This document shows, in pieces, positions 32,713 to 41,235 of a DNA stretch of 64,000 bases. The notes under the pieces are model-generated. The model saw only the letters and a list, made by a program, of their open reading frames with translations, had not been told where the DNA came from and did not search any database. This stretch comes from Paulinella micropora (taxonomy: Eukaryota > Cercozoa > Imbricatea > Euglyphida): positions 907,404 to 971,403 of the forward strand of contig BJOX01000094.1 in NCBI GenBank assembly GCA_009731375.1, written 5' to 3'. The position numbers and the translations under genes are program-made. Each line of letters opens with the position of its first letter. The stretch's first letter is position 1.

Positions 32713-33071
32713 CCGAGAAATTCTAAACAAATAACAATTCTTCCAGCTAGTGGGTCAGCCTCAATATTACCGCTGTCTGTTTTAAGCACTTTAAAACTGT
32801 ATTGCCCATCAGTCCAGCCGATATTTCCAAGATTATATCCGAGGTTTGAAATGTTTGCCGTGGTGCTGTCTGCGAATGTTCCGATAATCCCAATGCGGTC
32901 CATATAAAGGATTTTTGTTTTCGTTTCAGTCATATCATTCATATAGTGGATAAACTTAACATTCATTCTTGTTGGGGTAAAGCTCATTTGAATGTTTTTG
33001 TCAAATGTCTTGCTACCACCCGCAAAATCATTACTTAGAAAAATAATCTTCTGGTATTTGAACTCGCTCAT
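32709..33071 (-). CDS. Hypothetical virion-type protein, 120 residues
   Basis: Starts MSEFKYQKIIFLSNDFAGGS after a short leader with TATAGAAACA. It is a beta-rich pattern without transmembrane helices or catalytic motifs, ending ADPLAGRIVICLEFLG. Its position between the ATPase and membrane-protein genes suggests a structural role. No family recognised. Confidence 0.6.
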   Translation of the reverse strand: MSEFKYQKIIFLSNDFAGGSKTFDKNIQMSFTPTRMNVKFIHYMNDMTETKTKILYMDRIGIIGTFADSTTANISNLGYNLGNIGWTDGQYSFKVLKTDSGNIEADPLAGRIVICLEFLG

Positions 33072-33097
33072 TGTTTCTATATGTTGTATAATATATT

Positions 33098-33328
33098 ATG
33101 TTATTAATATTATTATTTGTGTGCTCTGTGTTAGGTCGGACCGCCTGTGATTTCTATTCTAGATACAGCGATAAAAAAAATGAAAGTTGTCTTTATTGTA
33201 TCCAAAAAGGATGTGTGTATAAGCCTTTTAGTGATTGGTGTGTTAGTTTTGATGAAGCTATTCCGCTAATCTGCTCAAATGATGCTTCGTGGTATAAAGT
33301 CTATATATATGAATGCTCACTTCTTTGA
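33098..33328 (+). CDS. Small secreted cysteine-rich protein
   Basis: 76 residues, on the plus strand inside the minus-strand late block. Residues 1-14 (MLLILLFVCSVLGR) form a signal peptide. The mature part has seven Cys in about 60 residues (ACDFYS, SCLYCIQKGCV, DWCVSF, LICSND, YECSLL), with the feel of a plexin/EGF-like or PSI-type knot (CLYCIQKGCVYKPFSDWC). The PSI comparison is tentative. Its last bases overlap the end of the minus-strand membrane-protein gene. A host-interaction role is speculation. Confidence 0.6.
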   Translation: MLLILLFVCSVLGRTACDFYSRYSDKKNESCLYCIQKGCVYKPFSDWCVSFDEAIPLICSNDASWYKVYIYECSLL

Positions 33329-33658
33329 GCTAGAAGGGGAAGGAAGACAGATGCCTATTAATAGTGTTAAAATACCTACATAAGTGTTGGCTGTCTCGCA
33401 CGGTAAGTTCTTTTCAGATAACCTCACGATACAAAGGGTTATGATGGCGATAATGATACCCATTTGAAACAGATACTTAATAAGTCGGCTGTCTGTTGCT
33501 CTTTTTATACAACAACAATTCCAGTTGTCTTCCAATTCGTGCTCTATTTTTTTTTCTTCTGTCTTCAACGAGATGTCCAAAACACGGTTCTTCAACTCTG
33601 GTGTTAGTTCGCCGTCTATTTCAATGACTGGCGGTGGTGGATGTAATCTAGGAGGCAT
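33317..33658 (-). CDS. Two-helix membrane protein conserved in PLV-type viruses
   Basis: 113 residues. The N-terminus is Pro-rich, followed by an amphipathic segment and a CCC cluster (NCCCIKRATDS). There are two hydrophobic helices: YLFQMGIIIAIITLCIVRL (about 64-82) and YVGILTLLIGICLPSP near the C-terminus. The pattern RLIKYLFQ...C...Y.GILT.LIG..LPSP recurs in membrane proteins of phycodnaviruses and PLVs. A virion membrane or entry-complex component is possible. Confidence 0.65.
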   Translation of the reverse strand: MPPRLHPPPPVIEIDGELTPELKNRVLDISLKTEEKKIEHELEDNWNCCCIKRATDSRLIKYLFQMGIIIAIITLCIVRLSEKNLPCETANTYVGILTLLIGICLPSPSSSKK

Positions 33659-33659
33659 T

Positions 33660-33688
33660 GTAAGTGCTTTTTTTCAAAAACCACTTAC
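33660..33688. promoter_or_regulatory. Inverted repeat upstream of the membrane-protein start
   Basis: GTAAGTG (33660) pairs with CACTTAC (33682), just before the minus-strand ATG at 33658. Confidence 0.5.
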
Positions 33689-33712
33689 GAACTCAAAAAC
33701 TATATTGGGATT

Positions 33713-33730
33713 GTAAGGGCTTGTCCTTAC
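33713..33730 (-). terminator. Hairpin at the 3' end of the tail-fibre gene
   Basis: GTAAGG pairs with CCTTAC across the stop at 33727. Confidence 0.65.
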
Positions 33731-36700
33731 GAAGGGAAAATGACTGCTCGTATTTCTGCTAGTTGGTTCGCTTGGTCTTGTAATATATTAAGTAAAGTTT
33801 TATTTTCTTTTTCTAAATTAACTACCTTCTCTGATAATTGTTGAACCGCCTTAATTAATGGTGCGATAAATTCGCCGTAAGCAATACTGTAATCATAGTC
33901 CCCAGTTTCAACCAATTTCGTGTTATACATATCTAACTTCTCTCCTTTCATTTCACATTCTGCTTTCTGTTTTGGACATTCACACATAATAGCAACTTTT
34001 AAAAGTCCAGCAAAATCATTAATTTTTATTTCTTCCAAAACTTCCTCCAATTCCTGTGCTATTAAACCCGCTCTCTGTTTCTTGTTGTCATCAATCATAC
34101 GATAGCAGACTGGATTTAATTTGTTGATAAAATCTAGTCCTAAACATTCTTTTATGTCTTCTTTTTTTCGCCTGTCTGACGGAGCAGTCACGGAACCTTT
34201 AACCCATAAATTTCCGCTATTCCCGTTCAAAGTCATCAAAAGAACTTCGCCGCTATTCTCCCACACAGCACCTTCATTCGTAGAATTATTTACTCTAAAT
34301 CTCATGACAAATCCGGTAATACCATATCCGGCTACCGCTGTTCCGTTTGAAAAACTTCTGTTAGCCCCCGGCTGCCCCATATAAATTCCCCAGTTTGTGT
34401 CACCAATTCCATACATACAAATTCCATTATTCGGCCCCCCATTTGCTCCATTTTGAATTGATATTTTTGCCCCTCCGTATACGGTTAAAAAACTATTTGA
34501 CGGTAATGTTACTCCCGCATTTGCTGTTATTAATCCGCTCGCCGTTAATGTCGTTGTTGATACCCCCGCATTTGCCGTTATCAATCCTTTTGTCCATAAA
34601 GTTCCATTCGCCCCATTCAACGACATTAACAATTGCTCTGCTGAATTCTCCCACACAAAACCCATTGTAGAATCATTAGCAACCCTAAACCGAAAACTAT
34701 ACGAACTAAAATCATTTCCAGAAACAGCCAAACCATTTGCCAAACTTCTAGTATTTAGAGCCCCACCAGATGCTGCATAAATCCCCCAACTTGTATTAGT
34801 CGTATCCCATAGAAATATGCCTTTTGCGTTTGTTCCGTCAGTCGGTCCTTGAATTCCTATTTTTGCCCCGCTGGTATTCGTTGCTGATGTTAGTGTGCCA
34901 GTATATGTTATCCCCGCATTTGCTGTTAGTAGGCCTGCTGTGCTGACATTCATAGCCTCAGACCAAGTTATATTGCTTCCTGCTGTTATTCCTGATTTAT
35001 AGTTAAAAGCAAGTTTGTTTGAGTTTTTGTATATTTGAAAGTTTGAGCCAGAATTACTTGATTTCCAGTTTGAGCCGTCATAATAAGCATCAAAACTTAT
35101 GCCTATATTGTCGTGTGCCCAATTCATTAATTGGAATGTTGGATAAGCATCCGCCGTTGTTATCGCCTGTAAGTGTGCTCCTCCGATATTTGAAGCCGTT
35201 CCATATAATTCTAATCCTCCTGTCGCACCAGTGCCCTTTGTTGTATTACCTATGATTATTGGCTTGCCAGATGCAGTCGTTATCTTGTCGCTTGCCGTTA
35301 TTGTTGTTGTTGATATACCCGCAGTTGAAGTAATTGTTGTTCCAGTTATTGTTCCGCCATTTGTTATGTTGTTTGAGTTCATATCTAAGGCACCATAAAA
35401 CCGCATACCGCCAGCATTGTTAAAACGGACAATGTCAGACGAAGCACTTTTATTATCCAAAGGTTTTGAAATATAAAGTCCCGCCCCTTTTACATCAGCC
35501 GCTACATTCGTAAATACATAGCCTCTCTGGTCTGCGGTTCCGCTTGAAGCCGTATTTAAAGTATATAAGAAATATTGGTAATCTCCTGATGTCTGACTGA
35601 AAAAGATATCTCCTCCATTTTGGTTTAATATCCTCGCCCCATTATATGTTATATTTCCGCCATTAGTGATAGTTTGATTATTAAAATCGGCATTGTTCGT
35701 TAAAGTTAGATATTTTATCACGGTGCTCGCCCCGTTGAATGTTTTGCTTCCTGTTATGGTTTGGTCTGTTGATAGTTTTACATTTTGTCCGTCCAATGTG
35801 TCCGCATATCCTTTTGTTGCTCCATCCGTTGATAATGTCGGAGTTCCAAGGTTGGCTATTTTGCTACTATTACAATCTAGCCCCGAAGCATTTACCCAAC
35901 CGACTATCGCCCCATCAATAATGAAACTTATTTTTTTCGCATTTATTTCAAAGTTATAATTTACACCAGTGCCCATATCAAGGCAACCGATAGTTCCTAT
36001 ATTGGCTGTGGAATTAAAGACCACGAATGTTCCTTTTGTGGCCGCGTTCGTTGAATTTCCTGTTATTTCAAGGGCACTGCTAAATGTCTTAATTCCTGCT
36101 ATGGTTTGGTTTCCTGTTAGTTTCACATTTTGTCCGTCTTTTGTATCAACATAACTTTTGTTTGCTCCGTCCGTTGTTGCTGTTGGTGTGGCTAAGTTTG
36201 TAATTTTTCTATTGTTTAAAGATAGTGTCGTGCCCGTTGCTGTCGCGATTACATTATCCCCCGCATATAAATCAACATATGACCCTGTTATTTGTATTGG
36301 ATAATAGGCCGCGGTTGCTATTTTTTGTGCCACAATCTCTCCTATATTTGTCGCCGTATCAAAGGCTATACCGATACCATCAAAAGCGGCTGGACCTGTG
36401 GCACCCCGCACTTCTATTGTTGAAGTAAATTTTTTATTCCCTGCTATGGTCTGGTCTCCTGTTAGTTTAACAACCGAAGTATCAAGAGTAGAAACATCAA
36501 CACCATCAACAAGATTAACATTTGTTATACTTTGGNNNNNNNNNNTTGTTATGCTTTGGCTTTTCATATCAATCCCCGCACTCGCATTTATTATACTGCT
36601 AAATGTCTTAATACCAGCTATGGTTTGGTCTCCTGTTAGTTTCACGGCCGAAGTATCAAGAGTAGAAACATCAATACCATCAACCAAATTCACATTTGTT

Positions 36701-37722
36701 ATTGAAAATCCTCCCATATTTAAACTACCCGTCATAGCCACTGTGCCGTCCTTGGCCAGTTTCGTATCGGTATATGCTTTTGTTGAAGCATCGCCATCAT
36801 AGAATGGTGCGGGCAGTCCGCTGATTGCTGTCGTGCTGTTAAAATTTAAAACATTATTTGTCAATGTCATTCCACCACCTGTTGTTGGAGCAAAAAGTAT
36901 GGACGAGCCTACAAAAGATAATGGATAGCCCGTTGCCCCACCCGCTTCCGACGAATAAATAGAACCCATATTATTGTTGTAATTGAAGAATAACTTGCCA
37001 GTGTTTAATGGATTTGAGTCTTTTACGGCCACATAAGTAGTAAATGTTTTATTCCCTGTTATGGTTTGGTCTCCTGTTAGTTTAACGACAGAACTATCAA
37101 GAGCCGAAACATCAACACCATCAACATTACCGACATTTGCTACATTAAAACCCCCCATATTTAAATCTCCAAACATCATAGCGAGACCATCCAATCTAAG
37201 AAAAGGTGAAGCAACATTTCTCCATTGCCCTGTGCTATAAATGAGTAGTTGGTTATCGGTTGGTGTTGTTATGACTACATCACTTAAAGCATCTATTGAT
37301 TTAGTCGCTATCCTTGTGTCAAAATCTGTATTAGCCCTTGCTGTGGTGTAGTATAAGTTAGTTCCTTCGGTTAAGTTGGTTGTGCTCTTTGTTGCTAATT
37401 GAGTGTCAAACCTAGCATTAGTATAATATAAATTGGTGCCTTCGGCTAGGTTAGTGGTTGATTTAGTAGTTAGTCGCGCATCAAACCTACCATCAGTATA
37501 GTATAGATTAGTGCCTTCTTTTAAGTCCGTCGTTGATTTTAAAGCCAACCTCGCATCAAATCGTCCGTCGGTGTAATAAAGATTTACGGGGTCAGCATCT
37601 TCTGGCACCCTATCTGTGTATAAGCCCACTATGTTTGTGTTCGTTAAATCCAGGTTGGCTATATTTAGACTATCAACCGCAATTTCAGACAAGCCTAAGA
37701 GCGATTTGTATTGACTGCCCAT
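33727..37722 (-). CDS. Phage-like tail fibre / spike with C-terminal S74 chaperone domain
   Basis: 1331 residues. The N-terminal region has four tandem copies of a ~24-residue repeat, LYYTDGRFDARL followed by KSTTxLxEGTN, a pattern known from phage and giant-virus fibres. The middle has repeated blocks of VDGVDVSxLDSSVVKLTGDQ followed by TIxGxKTF, and long Asn/Gly/Thr-rich beta-helix-type stretches. The C-terminus (from about residue 1190) has SDRRKKEDIKECLGLDFINK then LNPVCYRM, the peptidase S74 endosialidase chaperone, which trimerises fibres and cleaves itself before the conserved Ser-Asp. Final residues form a coiled coil. A 10-N gap at 36536-36545 is flanked by near-identical 14-mers; collapsing it removes 24 bases and keeps the frame. 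It is probably the receptor-binding fibre. Confidence 0.9.
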   Translation of the reverse strand: MGSQYKSLLGLSEIAVDSLNIANLDLTNTNIVGLYTDRVPEDADPVNLYYTDGRFDARLALKSTTDLKEGTNLYYTDGRFDARLTTKSTTNLAEGTNLYYTNARFDTQLATKSTTNLTEGTNLYYTTARANTDFDTRIATKSIDALSDVVITTPTDNQLLIYSTGQWRNVASPFLRLDGLAMMFGDLNMGGFNVANVGNVDGVDVSALDSSVVKLTGDQTITGNKTFTTYVAVKDSNPLNTGKLFFNYNNNMGSIYSSEAGGATGYPLSFVGSSILFAPTTGGGMTLTNNVLNFNSTTAISGLPAPFYDGDASTKAYTDTKLAKDGTVAMTGSLNMGGFSITNVNLVDGIDVSTLDTSAVKLTGDQTIAGIKTFSSIINASAGIDMKSQSITXXXXQSITNVNLVDGVDVSTLDTSVVKLTGDQTIAGNKKFTSTIEVRGATGPAAFDGIGIAFDTATNIGEIVAQKIATAAYYPIQITGSYVDLYAGDNVIATATGTTLSLNNRKITNLATPTATTDGANKSYVDTKDGQNVKLTGNQTIAGIKTFSSALEITGNSTNAATKGTFVVFNSTANIGTIGCLDMGTGVNYNFEINAKKISFIIDGAIVGWVNASGLDCNSSKIANLGTPTLSTDGATKGYADTLDGQNVKLSTDQTITGSKTFNGASTVIKYLTLTNNADFNNQTITNGGNITYNGARILNQNGGDIFFSQTSGDYQYFLYTLNTASSGTADQRGYVFTNVAADVKGAGLYISKPLDNKSASSDIVRFNNAGGMRFYGALDMNSNNITNGGTITGTTITSTAGISTTTITASDKITTASGKPIIIGNTTKGTGATGGLELYGTASNIGGAHLQAITTADAYPTFQLMNWAHDNIGISFDAYYDGSNWKSSNSGSNFQIYKNSNKLAFNYKSGITAGSNITWSEAMNVSTAGLLTANAGITYTGTLTSATNTSGAKIGIQGPTDGTNAKGIFLWDTTNTSWGIYAASGGALNTRSLANGLAVSGNDFSSYSFRFRVANDSTMGFVWENSAEQLLMSLNGANGTLWTKGLITANAGVSTTTLTASGLITANAGVTLPSNSFLTVYGGAKISIQNGANGGPNNGICMYGIGDTNWGIYMGQPGANRSFSNGTAVAGYGITGFVMRFRVNNSTNEGAVWENSGEVLLMTLNGNSGNLWVKGSVTAPSDRRKKEDIKECLGLDFINKLNPVCYRMIDDNKKQRAGLIAQELEEVLEEIKINDFAGLLKVAIMCECPKQKAECEMKGEKLDMYNTKLVETGDYDYSIAYGEFIAPLIKAVQQLSEKVVNLEKENKTLLNILQDQANQLAEIRAVIFPS

Positions 37723-37786
37723 TGTATATAGTTTGGATAATAATTAATCCGAATAAAAATTATTTTTGGTTAGATATACAACCGAA

Positions 37787-38293
37787 ATGCCGAGAGGTAA
37801 TAGAGAGATTGCCATAAAAAACCTTGAAAAAGCGACTGTGATGAAGAAACAGTATGCGAGGCAAAGAAAGATTGAGAGGGCGAGGGAATTACTCGCGGAG
37901 GAAGAGGCGAAGAATGTGAAAGAAATGAACGAAGACGAAAAGATGGACCACACAGCTAAGAAGCAGTTGGCGAAGGATATGATAAATGGTAGGGATGGTG
38001 AGATAAGTGAAGAAAGTAGCTCGGATGAAGAGGTTGAACAAGATTTTGTAGATATCGTCGCACAACGGGTTGCTGGTATAAAGTTGAAGACTAAACAGAA
38101 GAAGAAGAAAGCGGTAAAAAAGAAAGTGGAAGAGGAGAGTGAGAGTGATAGCGAAAGTGAAGAAGAGGAAGAGCCTAAGCCTAAGAAAGGAGGGAAGAAG
38201 ACTGGCCGAGTTAATGTTAATGTTTATGCGGGACAACCAGAGAAGTCAAAAAAAGAAAATAATGATGTTTCAAAAATGTTTCTTAAATTTTGA
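37787..38293 (+). CDS. Charged coiled-coil protein
   Basis: About 168 residues from the ATG at 37787 (MPRGNREIAIKNLEK); an earlier in-frame non-ATG start is less likely. A helical Lys/Arg/Glu-rich first half (QYARQRKIERARELLAEEEA) is followed by an acidic Ser/Glu tract and a Lys-rich tail. It is divergent from the fibre gene and upstream of the integrase. No family recognised; nucleic-acid or histone-like binding is possible from composition only. Confidence 0.55.
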   Translation: MPRGNREIAIKNLEKATVMKKQYARQRKIERARELLAEEEAKNVKEMNEDEKMDHTAKKQLAKDMINGRDGEISEESSSDEEVEQDFVDIVAQRVAGIKLKTKQKKKKAVKKKVEEESESDSESEEEEEPKPKKGGKKTGRVNVNVYAGQPEKSKKENNDVSKMFLKF

Positions 38294-38341
38294 AACCTTT
38301 TAAAAATCTTTCAATATAAGGAACACCAAAAAAGTCGGGTC

Positions 38342-38356
38342 GTAGGGTGTCCCTAC
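38342..38356 (+). terminator. Short hairpin between coiled-coil and integrase genes
   Basis: GTAGGG pairs with CCCTAC directly before the integrase ATG at 38358, about 50 bases after the upstream stop. It could end the upstream transcript. Confidence 0.5.
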
Positions 38357-38357
38357 A

Positions 38358-39341
38358 ATGGACCATAAACACAGCAATCCACGAAACAATAGCAAGGATG
38401 AAGTTGTAGATGACGAGGATGAAAGAAAGGAGCAACAAGCCCTTGAAATTCATTACCAAAAAAGATTACCGACCGATAAATGGAATACGATATGGGCAGA
38501 CAAACCGCTTAAACAAGTATTTGTAGATTTGGCGGATATGTCAAAACTTAAAGACAAGAAAGGAAATAAAGGTTATGCCTGGATGTTATTTTGGATTGAC
38601 ACTCACAGCAGATTTTTAATCATTAAACCGCTTAAAACCAAAACCGCGAAAGAAGTTTATATGGCTTTGAAATCAATACCATACACACCAGAAAGCATTA
38701 CTACCGACAGTGGAAGTGAATATAAAGGAATGGTTAAGGATTATTTCAGAGAGAATAATATTGAACACCGAACTGTTGAAATAGGAGACCACCGGGCTCT
38801 TGCGATTGTGGATAGAGTAATCAGAACTATAAGGCGGTGGCTTGACATTCTATTTGAAACTAATGGTAATTTTGACTGGCTTTCTTGGATTGATGATATG
38901 GTAGATGCTTATAATATGCGGTTTCATAGAACAATTCAAAATAGGCCGATAGATGTATTTAAGGGAGTAAATAAAAATAAACAACGAATTCAACGGGACC
39001 ATTTAATAGAAGAATACAGCATCGGCGATAAGGTCAGAAAGGAAAACAAAAGAAGTATTTTCAGCAAAGGTGGGAAAAGTTGGTCAAAAAAAATTTACAC
39101 CGTAGTAGGCCGTTCCGGTTTCAAATTAATATTAAATTCAGACGAGTTGGTCAGTCCAAGGGAACTATTGAAAACTAAGCTAACGAAACAGGCTGATGAT
39201 GAGGAACAAATAGAAACTAAACTTAAAAAAATAACGAAGGAGAAAAAAATAAAAGAGCAGTTAAAAAGAGAGCAAATTGATGAAGGAAATATAAGAAGTT
39301 CAAATAGAATTAGAAAGCGAGTTGAAAAGCTAGACCTTTAA
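38358..39341 (+). CDS. Retrovirus-type (rve) integrase
   Basis: 327 residues. The catalytic core starts near residue 53: VFVDLADM (first Asp, D57 or D60), SITTDSGSEYKG (second Asp), and HRALAIVDRVIRTIRRWLD. In this last segment the position usually held by the third acidic residue, Glu, reads Asp. A C-terminal SH3-like segment (EYSIGDKVRKENK, then KIYTVVGRSGFKLIL) fits the DNA-binding or chromo-type tail of Polinton integrases. No HHCC zinc finger is seen. It should catalyse insertion of the linear genome, consistent with a short target duplication. Its end overlaps the GIY-YIG gene by four bases, tail to tail. Confidence 0.9.
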   Translation: MDHKHSNPRNNSKDEVVDDEDERKEQQALEIHYQKRLPTDKWNTIWADKPLKQVFVDLADMSKLKDKKGNKGYAWMLFWIDTHSRFLIIKPLKTKTAKEVYMALKSIPYTPESITTDSGSEYKGMVKDYFRENNIEHRTVEIGDHRALAIVDRVIRTIRRWLDILFETNGNFDWLSWIDDMVDAYNMRFHRTIQNRPIDVFKGVNKNKQRIQRDHLIEEYSIGDKVRKENKRSIFSKGGKSWSKKIYTVVGRSGFKLILNSDELVSPRELLKTKLTKQADDEEQIETKLKKITKEKKIKEQLKREQIDEGNIRSSNRIRKRVEKLDL

Positions 39342-39937
39342 TAACCGAATACACTTAATCCTATTACTTCAATATTTTCCATAAATATTTTATGTTTTCT
39401 TGTTTGGTAGTGTCGTTCTTTGGATCTAAATATATACTCAGACCCGCAGACACATTTCATTTTTTTGTCTAACTTATCTCGGTTTTTCTCTCTGTTTTCC
39501 TTTTGCCATTTTCTCTGTTTATCTCTATTATCTTTATTACTATAATATCGCTTCATATCAAGAAGTAATTTTTCACGATTGACTTTGTAATAATTTCTGC
39601 TTTTTTTATTTAGTATTTCTTTATTTTCATTTATCCATTCTTTTTTAGTTCTTCCTGTGATTTGTTTGTTTATACACTTTTCACTCGCTCTAATTATTTC
39701 TCCTTCTCTCTTACAAAGTTCCATTCTGTTATTACAAGGAAACATCTCAATAAGTTCAATGTAGTTATCATCATACTTCAAAATTTCAAAAGAAGATACA
39801 TATAATTTTTTATATTCATAGTCCTTCCTGTGCTTATACAATCTTTTATGTAGAAGGTTTGTAGTGGAACCAATATATATTTGGTCTGTCTGGTATGAAC
39901 GAATAGCATAAATCTTTCCTTGTTTGTAGTCTGGCAT
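39338..39937 (-). CDS. GIY-YIG endonuclease-like protein
   Basis: 199 residues. The N-terminal ~90 residues carry the GIY-YIG signature as GKIYAIRSYQTDQIYIGST, followed by LLHKRLYKHRKDYEY (catalytic Arg and Tyr/His region), and EMFPCNNRMELCKREGEIIR with the metal-binding Glu. A basic segment with tandem W/Y-rich motifs then leads to CVCGSEYIFRSKERHYQTRKH, a C2H2-type zinc finger. Homing or recombination nucleases of this type are common in large DNA viruses. A role in DNA repair or in spreading the element is inferred. Confidence 0.88.
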   Translation of the reverse strand: MPDYKQGKIYAIRSYQTDQIYIGSTTNLLHKRLYKHRKDYEYKKLYVSSFEILKYDDNYIELIEMFPCNNRMELCKREGEIIRASEKCINKQITGRTKKEWINENKEILNKKSRNYYKVNREKLLLDMKRYYSNKDNRDKQRKWQKENREKNRDKLDKKMKCVCGSEYIFRSKERHYQTRKHKIFMENIEVIGLSVFGY

Positions 39938-40446
39938 TTGTCCTTTGTCGTCCTTTGTTGTCTTCTTATGTCTTATTATGTCCTTTTCTTTAATAGGAAA
40001 TAATAATTACTGACTGTTAGAACTTCTGTGGCTATGGGTCTGGGATGGTCTGGACCTGGGCTGGTAGGGTGCCTTCACATATCAAACATAAGCGACACTT
40101 CTTGCCTTTTTTTGGTTTCTGAACTCTGGCGAGTGCCGACGATTTTTGTCGCAGGAAAAAAGGTTTAGGTGGTCTGTTTCTTTTTTTTATTTCCATTTTT
40201 TATTAGTTATTCCATATAATCCATACTTGGACCGTTTGGATTATGTTCTAGATGTTCTATTTCTAATTTTCCTGGTGAGTGGTTTGAAATGCCTTTCTCG
40301 TTTGGGTGGGCCGATATGGCTACCTCTGTGCTTGGTTCTGTTGTCATTTGTTTTCTTTTTCAGCTATTTATTTTTGGGTGGTATTGTGTTTTTGTATGTG
40401 GTGTGTGGTTTTTGTTCCATTCCATATTTCCTTGTTTCTACCATAT
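39938..40446. other. Non-coding stretch before the right TIR
   Basis: T-rich. A 123-codon hydrophobic frame (40146-40517) lacks an ATG start and runs into the TIR, so I do not call it a gene. Confidence 0.5.
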
Positions 40447-40877
40447 CTTCTTCCTTTTTTGATTTCCTCTTGATTTCTTGTTTGTTGATTTTTGGCGATT
40501 TCTTACAGGCATTGTAAAAAATGACTGTAAGAAAGCGGTAATCACCTTGTTAAAATCGGTTCCTTTTTTGATTTCCTCTTGATTTTCTTACATATGAAAA
40601 AATGGCGATTTGGTCCGAAAAGGTCGATTTTTTACAGGCATTGAAAAAAATACCTGCGGAAAAGCGGTAATCACCTCTCTAAAATATCCCTAAAATGTCC
40701 CTAAAAGGGTGCTTATCTCTGCAAAAAAATAACTGCACGTTTTTAAAAATACCTGCACAAAAGCGGTAATCACCTCTCTAAAATATCCCTAAAATGTCCC
40801 TAAAAGGGTGCTTATCTCTGCAAAAAATAACTGCACGTTTTTAAAAATACCTGCACAAAAGCGGTAATCACCTTCTG
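40447..40877. repeat. Right terminal inverted repeat of the provirus
   Basis: Inverted match to 20001-20223. GGTAATCACC boxes end at 40546, 40675, 40774 and 40872. The ~98-bp outer unit is duplicated and an inner diverged unit is added, making this arm about twice the left one. Confidence 0.95.
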
Positions 40878-41125
40878 TAGACAGACAGACAGACAGAAGC
40901 ACGCAGACAGACAGACAGACAGACAGACATAGAGACAGACAGACAGGCAGGGGAGAAGGGGCAGACAAAGTACAAGCAGACAGACAGACAGACAGACAGA
41001 CACACACACAGACAGACAAACAGACAGACATATCTCGGCAGAGACAGACAGACAGAACTGACGGGCAGACAGACAGACAGGCAGAGTACTAGGCAGGCAG
41101 GCAGGCAGAAAGACCAGAGACATCG
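40878..41125. repeat. CAGA microsatellite, right flank of the provirus
   Basis: Imperfect CAGA/CAGG repeats continuing the left-flank microsatellite. It starts with TAGA, the possible target duplication. Confidence 0.9.
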
Positions 41126-41235
41126 AAGTGAAGTTGCATGTGATGACCTGTGGTACCTAGTGCTTAAAACCATCGTGGCCGCAAAAAGCGCATAATTTTT
41201 GCCATCCCACATGGTTTCTGTTCCTCCTTGAAACT

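Larger units (their letters stand above)
20001..40877. mobile_element. Polinton / Polinton-like virus provirus, 20.9 kb
   Basis: Both ends read CAGAAGGTGATTACCGC inward, giving terminal inverted repeats of about 220 and 430 bp. TAGA flanks both sides as a possible 4-bp target duplication, although the CAGA-rich flanks make that ambiguous. The gene set is the full Maverick/Polinton core: protein-primed DNA polymerase B, rve integrase, packaging ATPase, adenovirus-type protease, and major and minor capsid proteins. It also has a tail-fibre-like protein, a lipase, a HIRAN protein and a GIY-YIG nuclease. No intron, stop or frameshift breaks the core genes, so the insertion looks recent and potentially functional. 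Host-encoded retrotransposon is excluded by the capsid genes. Whether it is better called Polinton or PLV needs a capsid phylogeny. Confidence 0.95.

Noticed and set aside
40146-40517. Hydrophobic 123-codon frame
   Set aside because: No ATG start, T-rich composition, and overlap with the right TIR.
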